Notes under the pieces: model-generated
Told to the model about the DNA's origin: nothing
The model's database searches: none
What the model saw: only the letters and a program-made list of their open reading frames with translations
Made by a program: the position numbers and the translations under genes
Shown here: piece after piece, positions 8,990-18,800 of the stretch
Position numbering within the stretch: position 1 is the stretch's first letter
Layout of the letters: each line of letters starts with the position of its first letter
NCBI RefSeq assembly: GCF_900119485.1
Contig: NZ_FPJZ01000013.1
Coordinates: forward strand, 15,953 to 79,952
Direction: 5' to 3'
Origin: Thermoactinomyces sp. DSM 45891
GTDB taxonomy: Bacteria > Bacillota > Bacilli > Thermoactinomycetales > Thermoactinomycetaceae
DNA length: 64,000 nt

Positions 8990-9058
8990 ATGTTTCGCAA
9001 GCGAAAATTAAAAAGAAAGCTTCGTTGGTGGGTGTTCCCACGCCTCAGTCTTTTCTAA
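8990..9058 (+). CDS. Putative 22-residue basic small protein
   Basis: AAAGGAG sits 8 bases before ATG 8990. The 22-codon frame encodes a strongly basic peptide: MFRKRKLKRKLRWW, then a short hydrophobic tail ending in LSLF. The stop is followed 12 bases later by a strong hairpin. The block of a good ribosome site, short frame and terminator in the fxsA/pyk gap argues for a real small gene, but no family is recognised. It is on the strand opposite to its neighbours. It could be an antimicrobial-like, membrane-binding or nucleic-acid-binding peptide, or a chance frame. Confidence 0.5.
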   Translation: MFRKRKLKRKLRWWVFPRLSLF

Positions 9059-9069
9059 ATAAGATACAT

Positions 9070-9104
9070 TTAGAGCACTGGTATAAGTCCAGTGCTCTAA
9101 TTTT
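9070..9104. terminator. Bidirectional terminator between the small ORF and pyk
   Basis: A 12-bp perfect stem TTAGAGCACTGG/CCAGTGCTCTAA with a 7-base loop is followed by TTTTAT. It can serve the 22-codon frame on the plus strand and pyk on the minus strand. Confidence 0.8.
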
Positions 9105-10863
9105 ATGCCTTTGGAATGATATCTGCTTGTCCTGAGTAAATCGAACCACGTGAAGGGTCAATGGTAATAATCGTCTCACTCTTTAATTGATTCACTGCGT
9201 TCTCCACACCCACTATCACAGGGATTCCCAAACTAACCCCTACAACTGCGGCGTGAGAAGTAAGTCCACCTTCTTCGGTAATGACGGCGGCCGCACGCTC
9301 AAAGGATGGGATCATCTCTTTCTCCGTACCACGAGTGACGATAATTGCTCCATCTACCATTTTTCGATTGATTTCGTCCGCTGTGTTCCCTACCACGACT
9401 GGACCCGAAACCACTTTCTTCCCAATTCCCTGTCCTTGAAGGAGAACTCCACCTGCTACATAGATCTTCATCAGGTTGGTTGTTCCCGATTTTCCTACTG
9501 GCACACCGGCTGTAATGATAACCAAGTTGCCTTCTTTGATAAAGCCTGAAGCAAGAGAAGATTGTACGGCAGATTGGAACATTTCATCGGTATTACCACA
9601 GATATTACCACAAATAGGATAAACCCCGTGGATGAGCTGTAATTTTCTTTGTACATCTTTATGAGGCGTTACTGCAATAATAGGTACACTTGGACGATAC
9701 TTGGAAATCATACGTGCAGTATAGCCACGCTCAGTTGCTGTGATAATCGCAGAGCAATCCAATGAGTGCGAAGTGTAAACCACTGCTTGCCCGATTGAAT
9801 CGGTGATGCTGAGATCGGTATCTCGTTGCATCTTCTTCAACAACTCTTTATACGGGAGAGTCGATTCTGCTTTCTTCGCAATCGTAGCCATAGTGCGTAC
9901 TGCTTCTACTGGATAACGACCTGCCGCTGTTTCGCCTGATAGCATGATCGCGTCCGTTCCGTCAAAGATTGCATTCGCTACGTCACTTGCCTCTGCTCGT
10001 GTAGGACGTGGGTTGCGCTGCATTGAATCCAACATCTGGGTAGCGGTAATAACTGGTTTTCCTAGTAAGTTACATTTACGAATCAGTTCCTTTTGCGCAA
10101 TCGGCACTTCTTCAGTCGGAATTTCTACTCCAAGATCTCCACGAGCTACCATCAAGCCATCGGATACCTTCAAAATTCCATCGATGTTATCTAAACCCTC
10201 TTGGTTCTCAATTTTAGAGATGATTTGAATGTCAGATTGCTGTTTCTCCAAGATCTTCCGAATATCTAAAACGTCTTCGGGTTTTCGAATGAATGATGCT
10301 GCAATAAAATCAACACCCTGCTCTATGCCGAATTGAATGTCTGCCGCATCTTTCTCGGTAATACCTGGTAGATTGATTTTGATCCCTGGGATATTAACCC
10401 CTTTTTTATTTTTTAGAACGCCACCATTTGTAATACTACATATGATATCTGTGCCTGTTACTTCTTTTACTTCAAGTCCAATCAAGCCATCATCAATCAG
10501 AATGGTTGTGCCTGGCTTTACATCGTTCGGTAACTGATCATACGTAACCGCTACTTTTTTCTCGTCACCAAGGATGTCTTCTGTGGTTAAGACAAACGTT
10601 TCTTCCGCTTTTAATTCCACTTCGGGGACCAAGAGATCCTTTGTACGAATCTCCGGACCCTTGGTATCCAGTAGGATTGCAACGGTTTGTCCTTCTTCTT
10701 CGGCCGCTTGACGGATATTACGAATCCGACCTCCGTGCTCCTCATGGGAACCATGGGAAAAGTTTAACCGAGCCACATTCATACCTTGCTGAATTAGCTG
10801 ACGAAGAATCGAGACTTCTTCACTGGCTGGACCGATCGTACATACTATTTTTGTTTTTCGCAT
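9103..10863 (-). CDS. pyk: Pyruvate kinase with C-terminal PEP-utilising domain
   Basis: This enzyme converts PEP and ADP to pyruvate and ATP. The 586-residue product begins MRKTKIVCTIGPASE and has the NFSHGSHEEH substrate loop, the LDTKGPEIRT motif, the active-site block IISKIENQEGLDNI and GVEIPTEEVP. After the kinase domain (about residue 475) it carries the extra C-terminal domain typical of Bacillus and Geobacillus Pyk (GAIIVTRGTEKEMIPSFERAAAVITEEGGLTSHAAVVG), which resembles the PEP-utiliser domain with its histidine. ATG 10863 has GGAAGGAA upstream. It follows pfkA by 29 bases, a conserved pair. Confidence 0.97.
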   Translation of the reverse strand: MRKTKIVCTIGPASEEVSILRQLIQQGMNVARLNFSHGSHEEHGGRIRNIRQAAEEEGQTVAILLDTKGPEIRTKDLLVPEVELKAEETFVLTTEDILGDEKKVAVTYDQLPNDVKPGTTILIDDGLIGLEVKEVTGTDIICSITNGGVLKNKKGVNIPGIKINLPGITEKDAADIQFGIEQGVDFIAASFIRKPEDVLDIRKILEKQQSDIQIISKIENQEGLDNIDGILKVSDGLMVARGDLGVEIPTEEVPIAQKELIRKCNLLGKPVITATQMLDSMQRNPRPTRAEASDVANAIFDGTDAIMLSGETAAGRYPVEAVRTMATIAKKAESTLPYKELLKKMQRDTDLSITDSIGQAVVYTSHSLDCSAIITATERGYTARMISKYRPSVPIIAVTPHKDVQRKLQLIHGVYPICGNICGNTDEMFQSAVQSSLASGFIKEGNLVIITAGVPVGKSGTTNLMKIYVAGGVLLQGQGIGKKVVSGPVVVGNTADEINRKMVDGAIIVTRGTEKEMIPSFERAAAVITEEGGLTSHAAVVGVSLGIPVIVGVENAVNQLKSETIITIDPSRGSIYSGQADIIPKA

Positions 10864-10892
10864 AGATGAGTTCCTTCCTTCCCTGTCCATCA

Positions 10893-11852
10893 TTATATCG
10901 ATAATATACTTGCCAAATGATGATTCGATAAATCAAGATGATGCTTCTGACTGTTTGCCTCATCAAAATCAATTCCGAGCACTTCATTATTCCGAATCGC
11001 AACCATCATATCTTTCTTCCCGCTTAATAAAAGATCAACCGCCTTTGCTCCCATACGGCTAGCTAACACTCGATCGAAAGCGGTCGGAGTACCCCCACGC
11101 TGCACATGGCCTAATACCGTAATACGTGTTTCAAAACCAGTCGCTTTTTGGACTTGGCGTCCTATATCAACAGCACTGCCAACACCTTCTGCAACGATGA
11201 TGATACTATGTTTTTTCCCTCGATCTGCACCGTGCTTCAGACGAGCAATGATTTCATCTAAACTTGAGTTTACTTCTGGAATCAAGATGGACTCTGCACC
11301 GCCGGCTAAGCCGGCTAGTAAGGCAATATCACCTGCATCTCGACCCATCACTTCCACAATATAAGTCCGTTCGTGCGAAGTAGCAGTATCACGAATACGG
11401 TCGATTGCATCTATCACTGTATTAATCGCTGTATCGAATCCAATCGTATAATCAGTACCATTTATATCATTGTCAATTGTACCTGGAACACCAATGGTTG
11501 GAAACCCAAGTTCAGTTAGCTTCTTAGCACCTTGGAACGTTCCATCTCCACCGATCGTAATAAGCCCATCAATTTGATGTTTACGTAATTGCTCTACAGC
11601 CTTCAGTCGTCCCTCTTCTGTACGAAATTCATCACAACGAGCACTATATAAAATGGTCCCACCCCGTTGAATCACATCCCCTACCGAGCCAACCGAAAGC
11701 TCTTTAAAATCGCCTTGTATAAGTCCTGTGTAGCCTCGATATACACCAACTACATGTAGTCCATGATAGATCCCATTCCGTACAACTGCACGAATAGCAG
11801 CGTTCATCCCGGGAGCATCTCCACCACTTGTTAGAACCGCAATCCGTTTCAT
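10893..11852 (-). CDS. pfkA: ATP-dependent 6-phosphofructokinase
   Basis: This enzyme phosphorylates fructose 6-phosphate in glycolysis. The 319-residue product is the exact family length. It has the ATP loop TSGGDAPGMNAAIRAVV, GGDGTFQGA, the catalytic PGTIDNDINGTDYTIGFDTA, and VEVMGRDAGDIALLAGLAGG. It is followed by pyk in the same direction, so the two irreversible lower-glycolysis steps are coexpressed. Confidence 0.97.
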   Translation of the reverse strand: MKRIAVLTSGGDAPGMNAAIRAVVRNGIYHGLHVVGVYRGYTGLIQGDFKELSVGSVGDVIQRGGTILYSARCDEFRTEEGRLKAVEQLRKHQIDGLITIGGDGTFQGAKKLTELGFPTIGVPGTIDNDINGTDYTIGFDTAINTVIDAIDRIRDTATSHERTYIVEVMGRDAGDIALLAGLAGGAESILIPEVNSSLDEIIARLKHGADRGKKHSIIIVAEGVGSAVDIGRQVQKATGFETRITVLGHVQRGGTPTAFDRVLASRMGAKAVDLLLSGKKDMMVAIRNNEVLGIDFDEANSQKHHLDLSNHHLASILSI

Positions 11853-11930
11853 TCTTTTTCACTCCTCATCGAAAGCATTTCCCATCCCACAGGGACAAAT
11901 TACGTCCATATACTATAAAAAGAGAAACCG

Positions 11931-12908
11931 TTACCGGCTTCCCTCAAATACAGCAGCAGTAGAAAACTGCCCGATTTTCGAGAACTTTTGGTAACGGTCT
12001 TCCACTAATTCCGACTGGCTAAGTGGTAAGAGTTCATTTAAATGCTTACATAAGATATGTTGAATCGTTTGAGCCATTAGCTGAGGATTACGATGTGCCC
12101 CACCTTTAGGCTCTAAAATAATCTCATCGACAATCCCGAGTTTCTGGAGATCTTGTGCTGTAATTTTGAGTGCCTCTGCTGCTTCTTGCGCTTTCGTAGC
12201 ATCTCGCCACAAAATGGCTGCAGCCCCTTCGGGAGAAATGACAGAGTAATAAGCATGCTCTAGCATCAAGAGACGATTACCTACACCGATTCCGAGTGCC
12301 CCACCACTACCGCCTTCACCCGTGACCACACAGATGATCGGAACTTCAAAGCCTGCCATCTCCCGCAAGTTTCGAGCAATGGCCTCACTCTGTCCACGTT
12401 CCTCTGCTTCAATACCTGGATGAGCGCCTTGGGTATCAATAAACGTAATAATAGGACGACCGAATTTATTAGCTTGTTGCATGAGGCGCAATGCTTTTCG
12501 ATATCCTTCTGGATGAGGTAAGCCAAAGTTTCGGGCAATCTTATCTTTTGTATCTTTGCCTCGCTCTTGCGCGATCACGGTTACAGGAATCCCATTCAGC
12601 TTCCCGATTCCTCCTATGATCGCGGAGTCATCACCATGATGGCGATCCCCATGCAACTCAATAAAATCTTGGAAAACCTCTTGGATATAATGCACACTCG
12701 TTGGGCGTGATGCATGACGAGCAATTTGTACTTTCTGCCAAGTTGTCAGATTTCCATAGATCTCCGTTTCAAGATGTTTTGCTTTCGCTTCAAGTGTATC
12801 AATCTCTGAGCTAAAATCAATGTCTTTTTCCTTTGTAAATGCTTTCAATTCATCAATTTTTTGCCTAAGCTCTAAAATTGGCTTCTCAAATGGTAGATAA
12901 TTACCCAT
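11931..12908 (-). CDS. accA: Acetyl-CoA carboxylase carboxyltransferase subunit alpha
   Basis: With AccD this forms the carboxyltransferase that moves CO2 from biotin to acetyl-CoA, giving malonyl-CoA for fatty acid synthesis. The 325-residue product has the N-terminal coiled region (PILELRQKIDELK), GDRHHGDD, the oxyanion and CoA motifs GLPHPEGYRKALRLM, ITFIDTQGAHPGIEAEERGQSEAIA and GEGGSGGALGIGVGN. ATG 12908 follows AGGGGGTG by six bases. The longer GTG at 12917 lies inside that ribosome site. It begins 5 bases after the accD stop. Confidence 0.97.
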   Translation of the reverse strand: MGNYLPFEKPILELRQKIDELKAFTKEKDIDFSSEIDTLEAKAKHLETEIYGNLTTWQKVQIARHASRPTSVHYIQEVFQDFIELHGDRHHGDDSAIIGGIGKLNGIPVTVIAQERGKDTKDKIARNFGLPHPEGYRKALRLMQQANKFGRPIITFIDTQGAHPGIEAEERGQSEAIARNLREMAGFEVPIICVVTGEGGSGGALGIGVGNRLLMLEHAYYSVISPEGAAAILWRDATKAQEAAEALKITAQDLQKLGIVDEIILEPKGGAHRNPQLMAQTIQHILCKHLNELLPLSQSELVEDRYQKFSKIGQFSTAAVFEGSR

Positions 12909-12913
12909 CGCAG

Positions 12914-13765
12914 TCACCCCCTAGTAGTATGAAGTTCAAGGATTTTTACAAGCGTATCACGTAGTTCAAGCCTCGGGACAACTAAATCCAGTTGTCCATG
13001 CTTTAATAAAAACTCCGATGTCTGAAAGTCATCTGGAAGTTTTTGGCGCACAGTCTGTTCGATAACACGTCGCCCAGCAAACCCGATTAATGCCCCCGGC
13101 TCCGCAATATTAATATCCCCTAAAGAAGAAAAACTGGCAGATACCCCGCCTGTAGTTGGGTTTGTTAAGACGGAGACAAACAGAACCTGGTTTCGATTCA
13201 TCTTTTGAAGAGCCGCACTCGTTTTCGCCATCTGCATAAGCGAAAGCGCTCCCTCCTGCATACGAGCTCCTCCAGAAGCAGAGAAGAGGATAAATGGAAA
13301 TTTCTTCTGAATAGCACGCTCTGCTGCACGGGCAATCTTTTCCCCTACTACTGAGCCCATGCTCCCCATCCGGAACCTAGGGTCCATCACACCGAGAATG
13401 ACAGGATAACCATCCATCGTACCTTCACCTGTGATAATCGCTTCTTTCAGATCGGTTTTATCCATATCCTGCTTAATTTTCTTCTGATAATCTGGAAATT
13501 GTAGGGGATCAACTGAAATCAAGTCAGAATCATACTCAAAAAATCGTCCATCATCTACTAGTGATTGAATTCTCTCTGGTGCTGTCATCGTAAAGTGATA
13601 GCCACATACTTTACATACCTTCTCGTTTTTCTCTACTTCCTTTGAAAGAAGAATCGTTCCACAAGTAGGGCACTTTTGCATGATCCCTTCTGGGACCTGA
13701 TTTTTAGTAGCTTCTGTAGGAATAGTGGCATATTTTTTTTGTTTGCGAAATAGATCCTTAAGCAA
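12914..13765 (-). CDS. accD: Acetyl-CoA carboxylase carboxyltransferase subunit beta
   Basis: The product is the 283-residue partner of AccA. A four-cysteine zinc ribbon (CPTCG and CKVCGYH) occupies residues about 32-54. The crotonase-like core follows with MGSMGSVVGEKIARAAERA, ILFSASGGARMQEGALSLMQMAKTSAA, and TNPTTGGVSASFSSLGDINIAEPGALIGFAGRRVIEQT. It is cotranscribed with accA. A GntR/FadR-type regulator lies 28 bases upstream. Confidence 0.97.
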   Translation of the reverse strand: MLKDLFRKQKKYATIPTEATKNQVPEGIMQKCPTCGTILLSKEVEKNEKVCKVCGYHFTMTAPERIQSLVDDGRFFEYDSDLISVDPLQFPDYQKKIKQDMDKTDLKEAIITGEGTMDGYPVILGVMDPRFRMGSMGSVVGEKIARAAERAIQKKFPFILFSASGGARMQEGALSLMQMAKTSAALQKMNRNQVLFVSVLTNPTTGGVSASFSSLGDINIAEPGALIGFAGRRVIEQTVRQKLPDDFQTSEFLLKHGQLDLVVPRLELRDTLVKILELHTTRG

Positions 13766-13793
13766 GTGGGATCACCTCATTCGATAAATTCAT

Positions 13794-14489
13794 CTATACT
13801 GGATTGCTCTGCGATTCAACCGTTTGAAACACGGATGGACTGAAATGTTCTTTCATCAGTGATAGAGACTGGACCATATCGCGCTCACGAATCGCTGTAA
13901 GTAGCTTCTTATGCTCGTCCCATAATGTTTGAGCACCCGTTACCTTTGATAATGATAAAACAGCAGGCTGTGTATGTAAAAACTGCATGATCTCCTGCCA
14001 GATACGAATTAATAAATGATTTCGGGATAAATACACGAGGCGCTCATGAAAAGTGGAATCGAGTTGTACAACCTGCTCGAGCTTCTCTACATGCAAAAGC
14101 TGATCATTCACCTCACGTAATTCGGCTAGATCTTCTTCCTTCATGCGATCGCATAATAGCCAGACAGCCCCCATCTCTAAAAGAACGCGTGTCTCTAATA
14201 AATTCTCCAGTACCTGATGTCCTTGCAAAATATATTTGGCCAATAACTCTACAATCTGATTCGACTGAGATGACTCCAAGAACGTTCCTTCACCCCGTCT
14301 GGTCGAAATGATCCCTAACAGTTCAAGAGAACGCAATGCCTCTCGTACTGTAGAACGCCCAACTTGTAGTCGCTCAGACAACTCTCGTTCAGAAGGAAGG
14401 CGATCACCTGTAGATAGACCATCCGCTTTGATTAATTGATGGATACTATTTAAGATGCTATGGAATTTATTCGAACTTACATCCTTCAT
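13794..14489 (-). CDS. GntR family transcriptional regulator, FadR/FCD subfamily
   Basis: The N-terminal winged helix (residues about 8-75: LSTGDRLPSERELSERLQVGRSTVREALRSLELLGII...GEGTFL) is classical GntR. The C-terminal all-helical FCD domain includes the metal/ligand-type motif ETRVLLEMGA and a later FHERLVYLSRN. It sits between the malic enzyme and accD and could tune malonyl-CoA or C4-acid metabolism; the ligand is unknown. ATG 14489 follows TAGGAGAG, whereas the longer start at 14528 has no ribosome site. Confidence 0.85.
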   Translation of the reverse strand: MKDVSSNKFHSILNSIHQLIKADGLSTGDRLPSERELSERLQVGRSTVREALRSLELLGIISTRRGEGTFLESSQSNQIVELLAKYILQGHQVLENLLETRVLLEMGAVWLLCDRMKEEDLAELREVNDQLLHVEKLEQVVQLDSTFHERLVYLSRNHLLIRIWQEIMQFLHTQPAVLSLSKVTGAQTLWDEHKKLLTAIRERDMVQSLSLMKEHFSPSVFQTVESQSNPV

Positions 14490-14537
14490 CCTATGTGCTC
14501 TCCTAACAAACAAAGATGTCTTGATCATTATTGTAGC

Positions 14538-15770
14538 CTATTTCCGCTCAGTAAGCTGTAGTGTTCGCTCATAAATGACATCCGGATTTAGCTCTATCCG
14601 TGCCACACCTGATTCAATGGCAGCTCTGGCAACCTCAGCCGCTACTTTAGCTGAAACCCTAGGGTCGAGTGCATCTGGAATCACTTTTTCTGCCGATAAT
14701 TCTTCTGGGGAGACAAGGTCAGATATCGCATATGCCGCGGCCACTTTCATCGCTTCGTTAATCCGTTTTGCTCGCACATCTAACGCCCCTCGAAAAATAC
14801 CTGGAAAAGCCAATACATTATTAACCTGATTTGGATAATCAGAGCGTCCCGTCCCCACTACCCTCGCACCAGCTTGGTAAGCCTCCTCTGGCATGATTTC
14901 AGGTGTTGGGTTTGCCATCGCAAAGATAATCGGATCGCGATTCATTGAGCGCACCATCTCCTGTGTAACCATTCCGGCCACAGAGATACCGATAAAGACA
15001 TCCGCATCTTTCATCGCGGTAGCTAGATCCCCAGTCAATCCAGAGCGATTCGTTACCCTTGCAATCTCTTCTTTCATCGAGTTCATTCCCTGAGGACGTC
15101 CTTCGTAAATAATTCCCTTACTATCACACATAATGACATCTTGTACACCTAAACGAATCAATAATTTAATAATCGCGATTCCAGCGGCTCCTGCACCACT
15201 TGTCACCACTCGAACCTCAGAAAGTTTCTTATCTACCACTTTGCAAGCATTGATTAATCCCGCCAATGTAACAATGGCCGTCCCGTGTTGGTCATCATGA
15301 AACACAGGAATCTCCACTTCTTCTTGCAAACGTTCTTCAATTTGGAAGCAATTCGGTGCCGCGATATCTTCTAGATTTACACCACCAAAAGTGGGAGCCA
15401 GCATCTTTACTGTTTTTACAATTTCTTCTACATCCGTTGTATCTAGGCATAGAGGAAATGCATCCACACCTGCAAACGATTTAAAAAGGAGTGCTTTTCC
15501 CTCCATAACAGGCAGAGCCGCTTCAGGGCCAATATTTCCTAAGCCAAGTACAGCCGTTCCATCTGATACAACTGCTACTAAGTTGCCTTTCATCGTGTAG
15601 TCGTATACCTTATCTGGATCTACATGTATCTCACGACAAGGCTCAGCTACCCCTGGAGAATAAGCCAGGCTTAAATCATAGGAAGTTTCAACTGGAACTT
15701 TGGATTGTACCTCTAACTTCCCTTGATGTTTTCGATGCATCTCGAGTGACGCTTCTTTTAAACTGGACAA
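14538..15770 (-). CDS. ytsJ: NADP-dependent malic enzyme, YtsJ type
   Basis: This enzyme oxidatively decarboxylates malate to pyruvate. The 410-residue product has the family core LSLAYSPGVAEPCREI, DGTAVLGLGNIGPEAALPVMEGKA, the catalytic block FGGVNLEDIAAPNCFQIEERL, DDQHGTAIV and the Rossmann motif GAGAAGIAI. The annotated start is TTG at 15770, with GAGGAGAG seven bases upstream. This gives the N-terminus expected for YtsJ (SLKEASLEMHRKHQGKLE). The longer frame to 15839 has no ribosome site. It lies between dnaE and the GntR-accDA group, as in Bacillus. Confidence 0.95.
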   Translation of the reverse strand: MSSLKEASLEMHRKHQGKLEVQSKVPVETSYDLSLAYSPGVAEPCREIHVDPDKVYDYTMKGNLVAVVSDGTAVLGLGNIGPEAALPVMEGKALLFKSFAGVDAFPLCLDTTDVEEIVKTVKMLAPTFGGVNLEDIAAPNCFQIEERLQEEVEIPVFHDDQHGTAIVTLAGLINACKVVDKKLSEVRVVTSGAGAAGIAIIKLLIRLGVQDVIMCDSKGIIYEGRPQGMNSMKEEIARVTNRSGLTGDLATAMKDADVFIGISVAGMVTQEMVRSMNRDPIIFAMANPTPEIMPEEAYQAGARVVGTGRSDYPNQVNNVLAFPGIFRGALDVRAKRINEAMKVAAAYAISDLVSPEELSAEKVIPDALDPRVSAKVAAEVARAAIESGVARIELNPDVIYERTLQLTERK

Positions 15771-15888
15771 ACCTGATCTCTCCTCTACCTCTACGCTTCT
15801 ATCTCTCTTACCAGTGGTCTGACCACCAATAAGAGACATTATACCAAAATTGCGTTATGGGGTAAAAGAGAACATACCGTTTATTCCT

Positions 15889-18800
15889 CTAATTATATAC
15901 ACTGATCCGAACAGATCCGTCACCAAGTAGTGCTTCCACTTCCTGTTGAAACCGAAGAGTTGTATTTACGCCATACAATTGAACGGGGAGAGCATGACCC
16001 TTTTTCGTTCGTTCATACACTAATTGGACAGGCGTTTTTCCAACGTTTTCTTTTAAGATCAGCTTTAATGCATACAAAATATCAGATGTCTCTTGGTAAG
16101 TGCGGATAAAAATTTGTACTTGTTGATCTGCTCTATACCCAGCCGGCTGATTCGATTCATCCAATTGGATTATTTGATTAGCAATACACTTCCCACTTTC
16201 ATCGTTACCTTGGTATACACCTTTAATGAGCAGGGGTTGCTCTTCTTGGAGAAAAGATCGAGCTCGCCGATACGTGTTCGGGAAAACAACCACTTCAATC
16301 GTACCTGATTGGTCTTCTAACTCAACAAAAGCCATCGGGTCTCCTTTTTTCGTGAGTATCGATTTGATATGAATCACAATCCCCGCCAGTACAATCGACG
16401 CTCCGTCCGTTATCTCCTCCAACTGATGAATTCGATGCGTAATCTGTCCTTGATATCGCGACTGATATTCATCTAAAGGATGCCCCGAAAGGAACAAACC
16501 TAGATATTCTTTCTCTAACTGAATCCTCTCTCTAGATGAATAAGGGGTAATCTCTTCTTCATAATTGCGGGTTAATGGCTCTTCGAAAAAAAGATCTTCA
16601 CTATCTTTAAATAGATCGATTTGATCTTCTAATCCCCACTTTTGGGCCATGGATGTCTTCTCTAATACCTCTTCCAACATCTCTTTTTGACTCGCGCGAT
16701 GTCCGGGCAACGATTCAGTAGCGCCGCATAAAATCAACGACTCCAATACACGTCGATTGCAGATCCGCAAATCAATCCGTCGACAGAAGTCGCGAAGATC
16801 TACAAAGGGCCCTTTCTCCCTTGCCTGTAGAATCACATCAATCGCCTGTATTCCGATGTTTTTAATAGCAGCTAGCCCAAAACGTATCTGATTTCCCTCA
16901 ATCGTAAAATGATGGCGGCTATGCTGAATATCAGGTGGAAGGACTGAGACACCCATTCGTTTGGCTTCCTCCATATATTCGGCTACTTTCCCTTGATTCC
17001 CCATCATCGTGGATAGCTGAGCCGCTAGATATGCTTGCGGGTAATTCGCCTTCAAATAAGCCGTTTGGTAGGCTAGGACGGCATACGCAACCGCATGGCT
17101 TCGGTTAAATCCATAATCAGCAAAACGAACGATGAGGTCGTAGATTTGATGGCCTACCTCTTCTTCAAAGCCATTTTCGACACACCCCTGGGTAAATGCC
17201 TTCCTCTGTTCATCCAGTAGCTCTTTCTTCTTCTTCGATACCGCACGACGCAGTATATCCGCTTGTCCCAAAGAAAAGCCAGCCAACGTCGCAGCTATCT
17301 GCATAATTTGCTCCTGGTATACAATAATTCCGTAAGTGGGGCGCAATATTTCTCGCAATGCCGGGTGAGGATACGAAACAGATTCCAGCCCATGCTTAGC
17401 ACGAGTATACCGCGGGATTTGCTCCATCGGACCCGGTCTATATAGAGCCAGAACCGCTACAATATCCTCGAAGTGATTCGGCTTTAGCTCACGAAGAACC
17501 TTGCGAATTCCGCTGGACTCTAATTGAAAGACCCCGGTCGTTTCGCCTTTTGCCAATAGTCGATAGGTAGCCTTATCTTGATAATCACAATCCTCAAAAG
17601 ATACCTGCACCCCTTGATCACGCCGAATCATCTCAATTGCTTTTTCAATAACACTCAGATTGCGCAGTCCAAGAAAGTCCATCTTAAGTAGCCCGATCTG
17701 CTCCAATGCCTCCATCGCATACTGAGTCAGCGATACTCCATCTGCACCCTCTTGCAAAGGAACCCAATCTGTCAACGGCGTTTTGGACATAACAACCCCG
17801 GCCGCATGTGTAGAGGTATGCCTTGGAATCCCTTCGATTCGTCTCGCATAATCTACTAACTGTGCCATTTGCGGATTCGATTGATATATCTCTTCTAATT
17901 TAGGCTCTAGCTGAAAGGCACGTTTTAAAGTCATACCTGGGTTCCCGGGAATCAACTTCGCCATTCGATCTACTTCTTGGTACGGAAAGTTTAAAACCCT
18001 ACCCAAATCACGAATCGCCGCACGGGGAGCCATCGTCCCAAATGTGATAATCTGCGCGACTCGATCATTTCCATATTTCTCCGTCACATACCGTATCACT
18101 TCTTCTCGCCGTTCATAACATATATCAATATCAATATCCGGCATACTGATCCGTTCAGGATTTAGGAAGCGCTCGAAAAGTAATTGATACTTAACTGGGT
18201 CTACATCCGTAATCTCAAGTACGTATGACACCAAACTACCTGCCGCAGATCCCCGACCCGGGCCAATTGCAATTTGGTTTCGATGGGCAAAGGAAACCAA
18301 ATCCCATACCACCAAGAAGTAATCAGCAAAGCCCATCTGATCAATCACATCAAGCTCATATTGAAGTCGCTGCTTGATCTCATCTGTCAGCTCTCCATAT
18401 CTTTTCCGTGCACCTTTCTCACCAATGGTCCGCAAATATTCACTGCTATTTACCCCTTGTGGAAGAGGAAACTCAGGAAGCAATCGCTCTCCAAAGGAAA
18501 TCTCCACATCGCACCGCTCGGCGATCTTCACCGTATTCGCGATGGCTTCTGGCACATGGCTAAACTGCCTAATCATCTCTTCCGCACTCTTAAAATAAAA
18601 CTGATCGCTGGCAAATCGTAATCGATTCTCATCTTCTACTTTTTTGCCAGTACCAATACAAAGCAAACAGTCATGAACTTGATCATCATCTTGGTGAACA
18701 TAATGAATATCATTGGTCGCAATCAGTCCTAGGTCGTACTCGTTCGCCCATGAAATCAGTCTCTGATTTACCTTTTGTTGCTCCCATATTTGATGATCCT

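Noticed and set aside
8797..9000. 67-codon minus-strand frame overlapping the small basic ORF
   Set aside because: No ribosome site, and it begins opposite the 22-codon ORF, which is better supported.
15771..15839. Longer malic enzyme N-terminus
   Set aside because: No ribosome site; TTG 15770 has a strong one and gives the family length.
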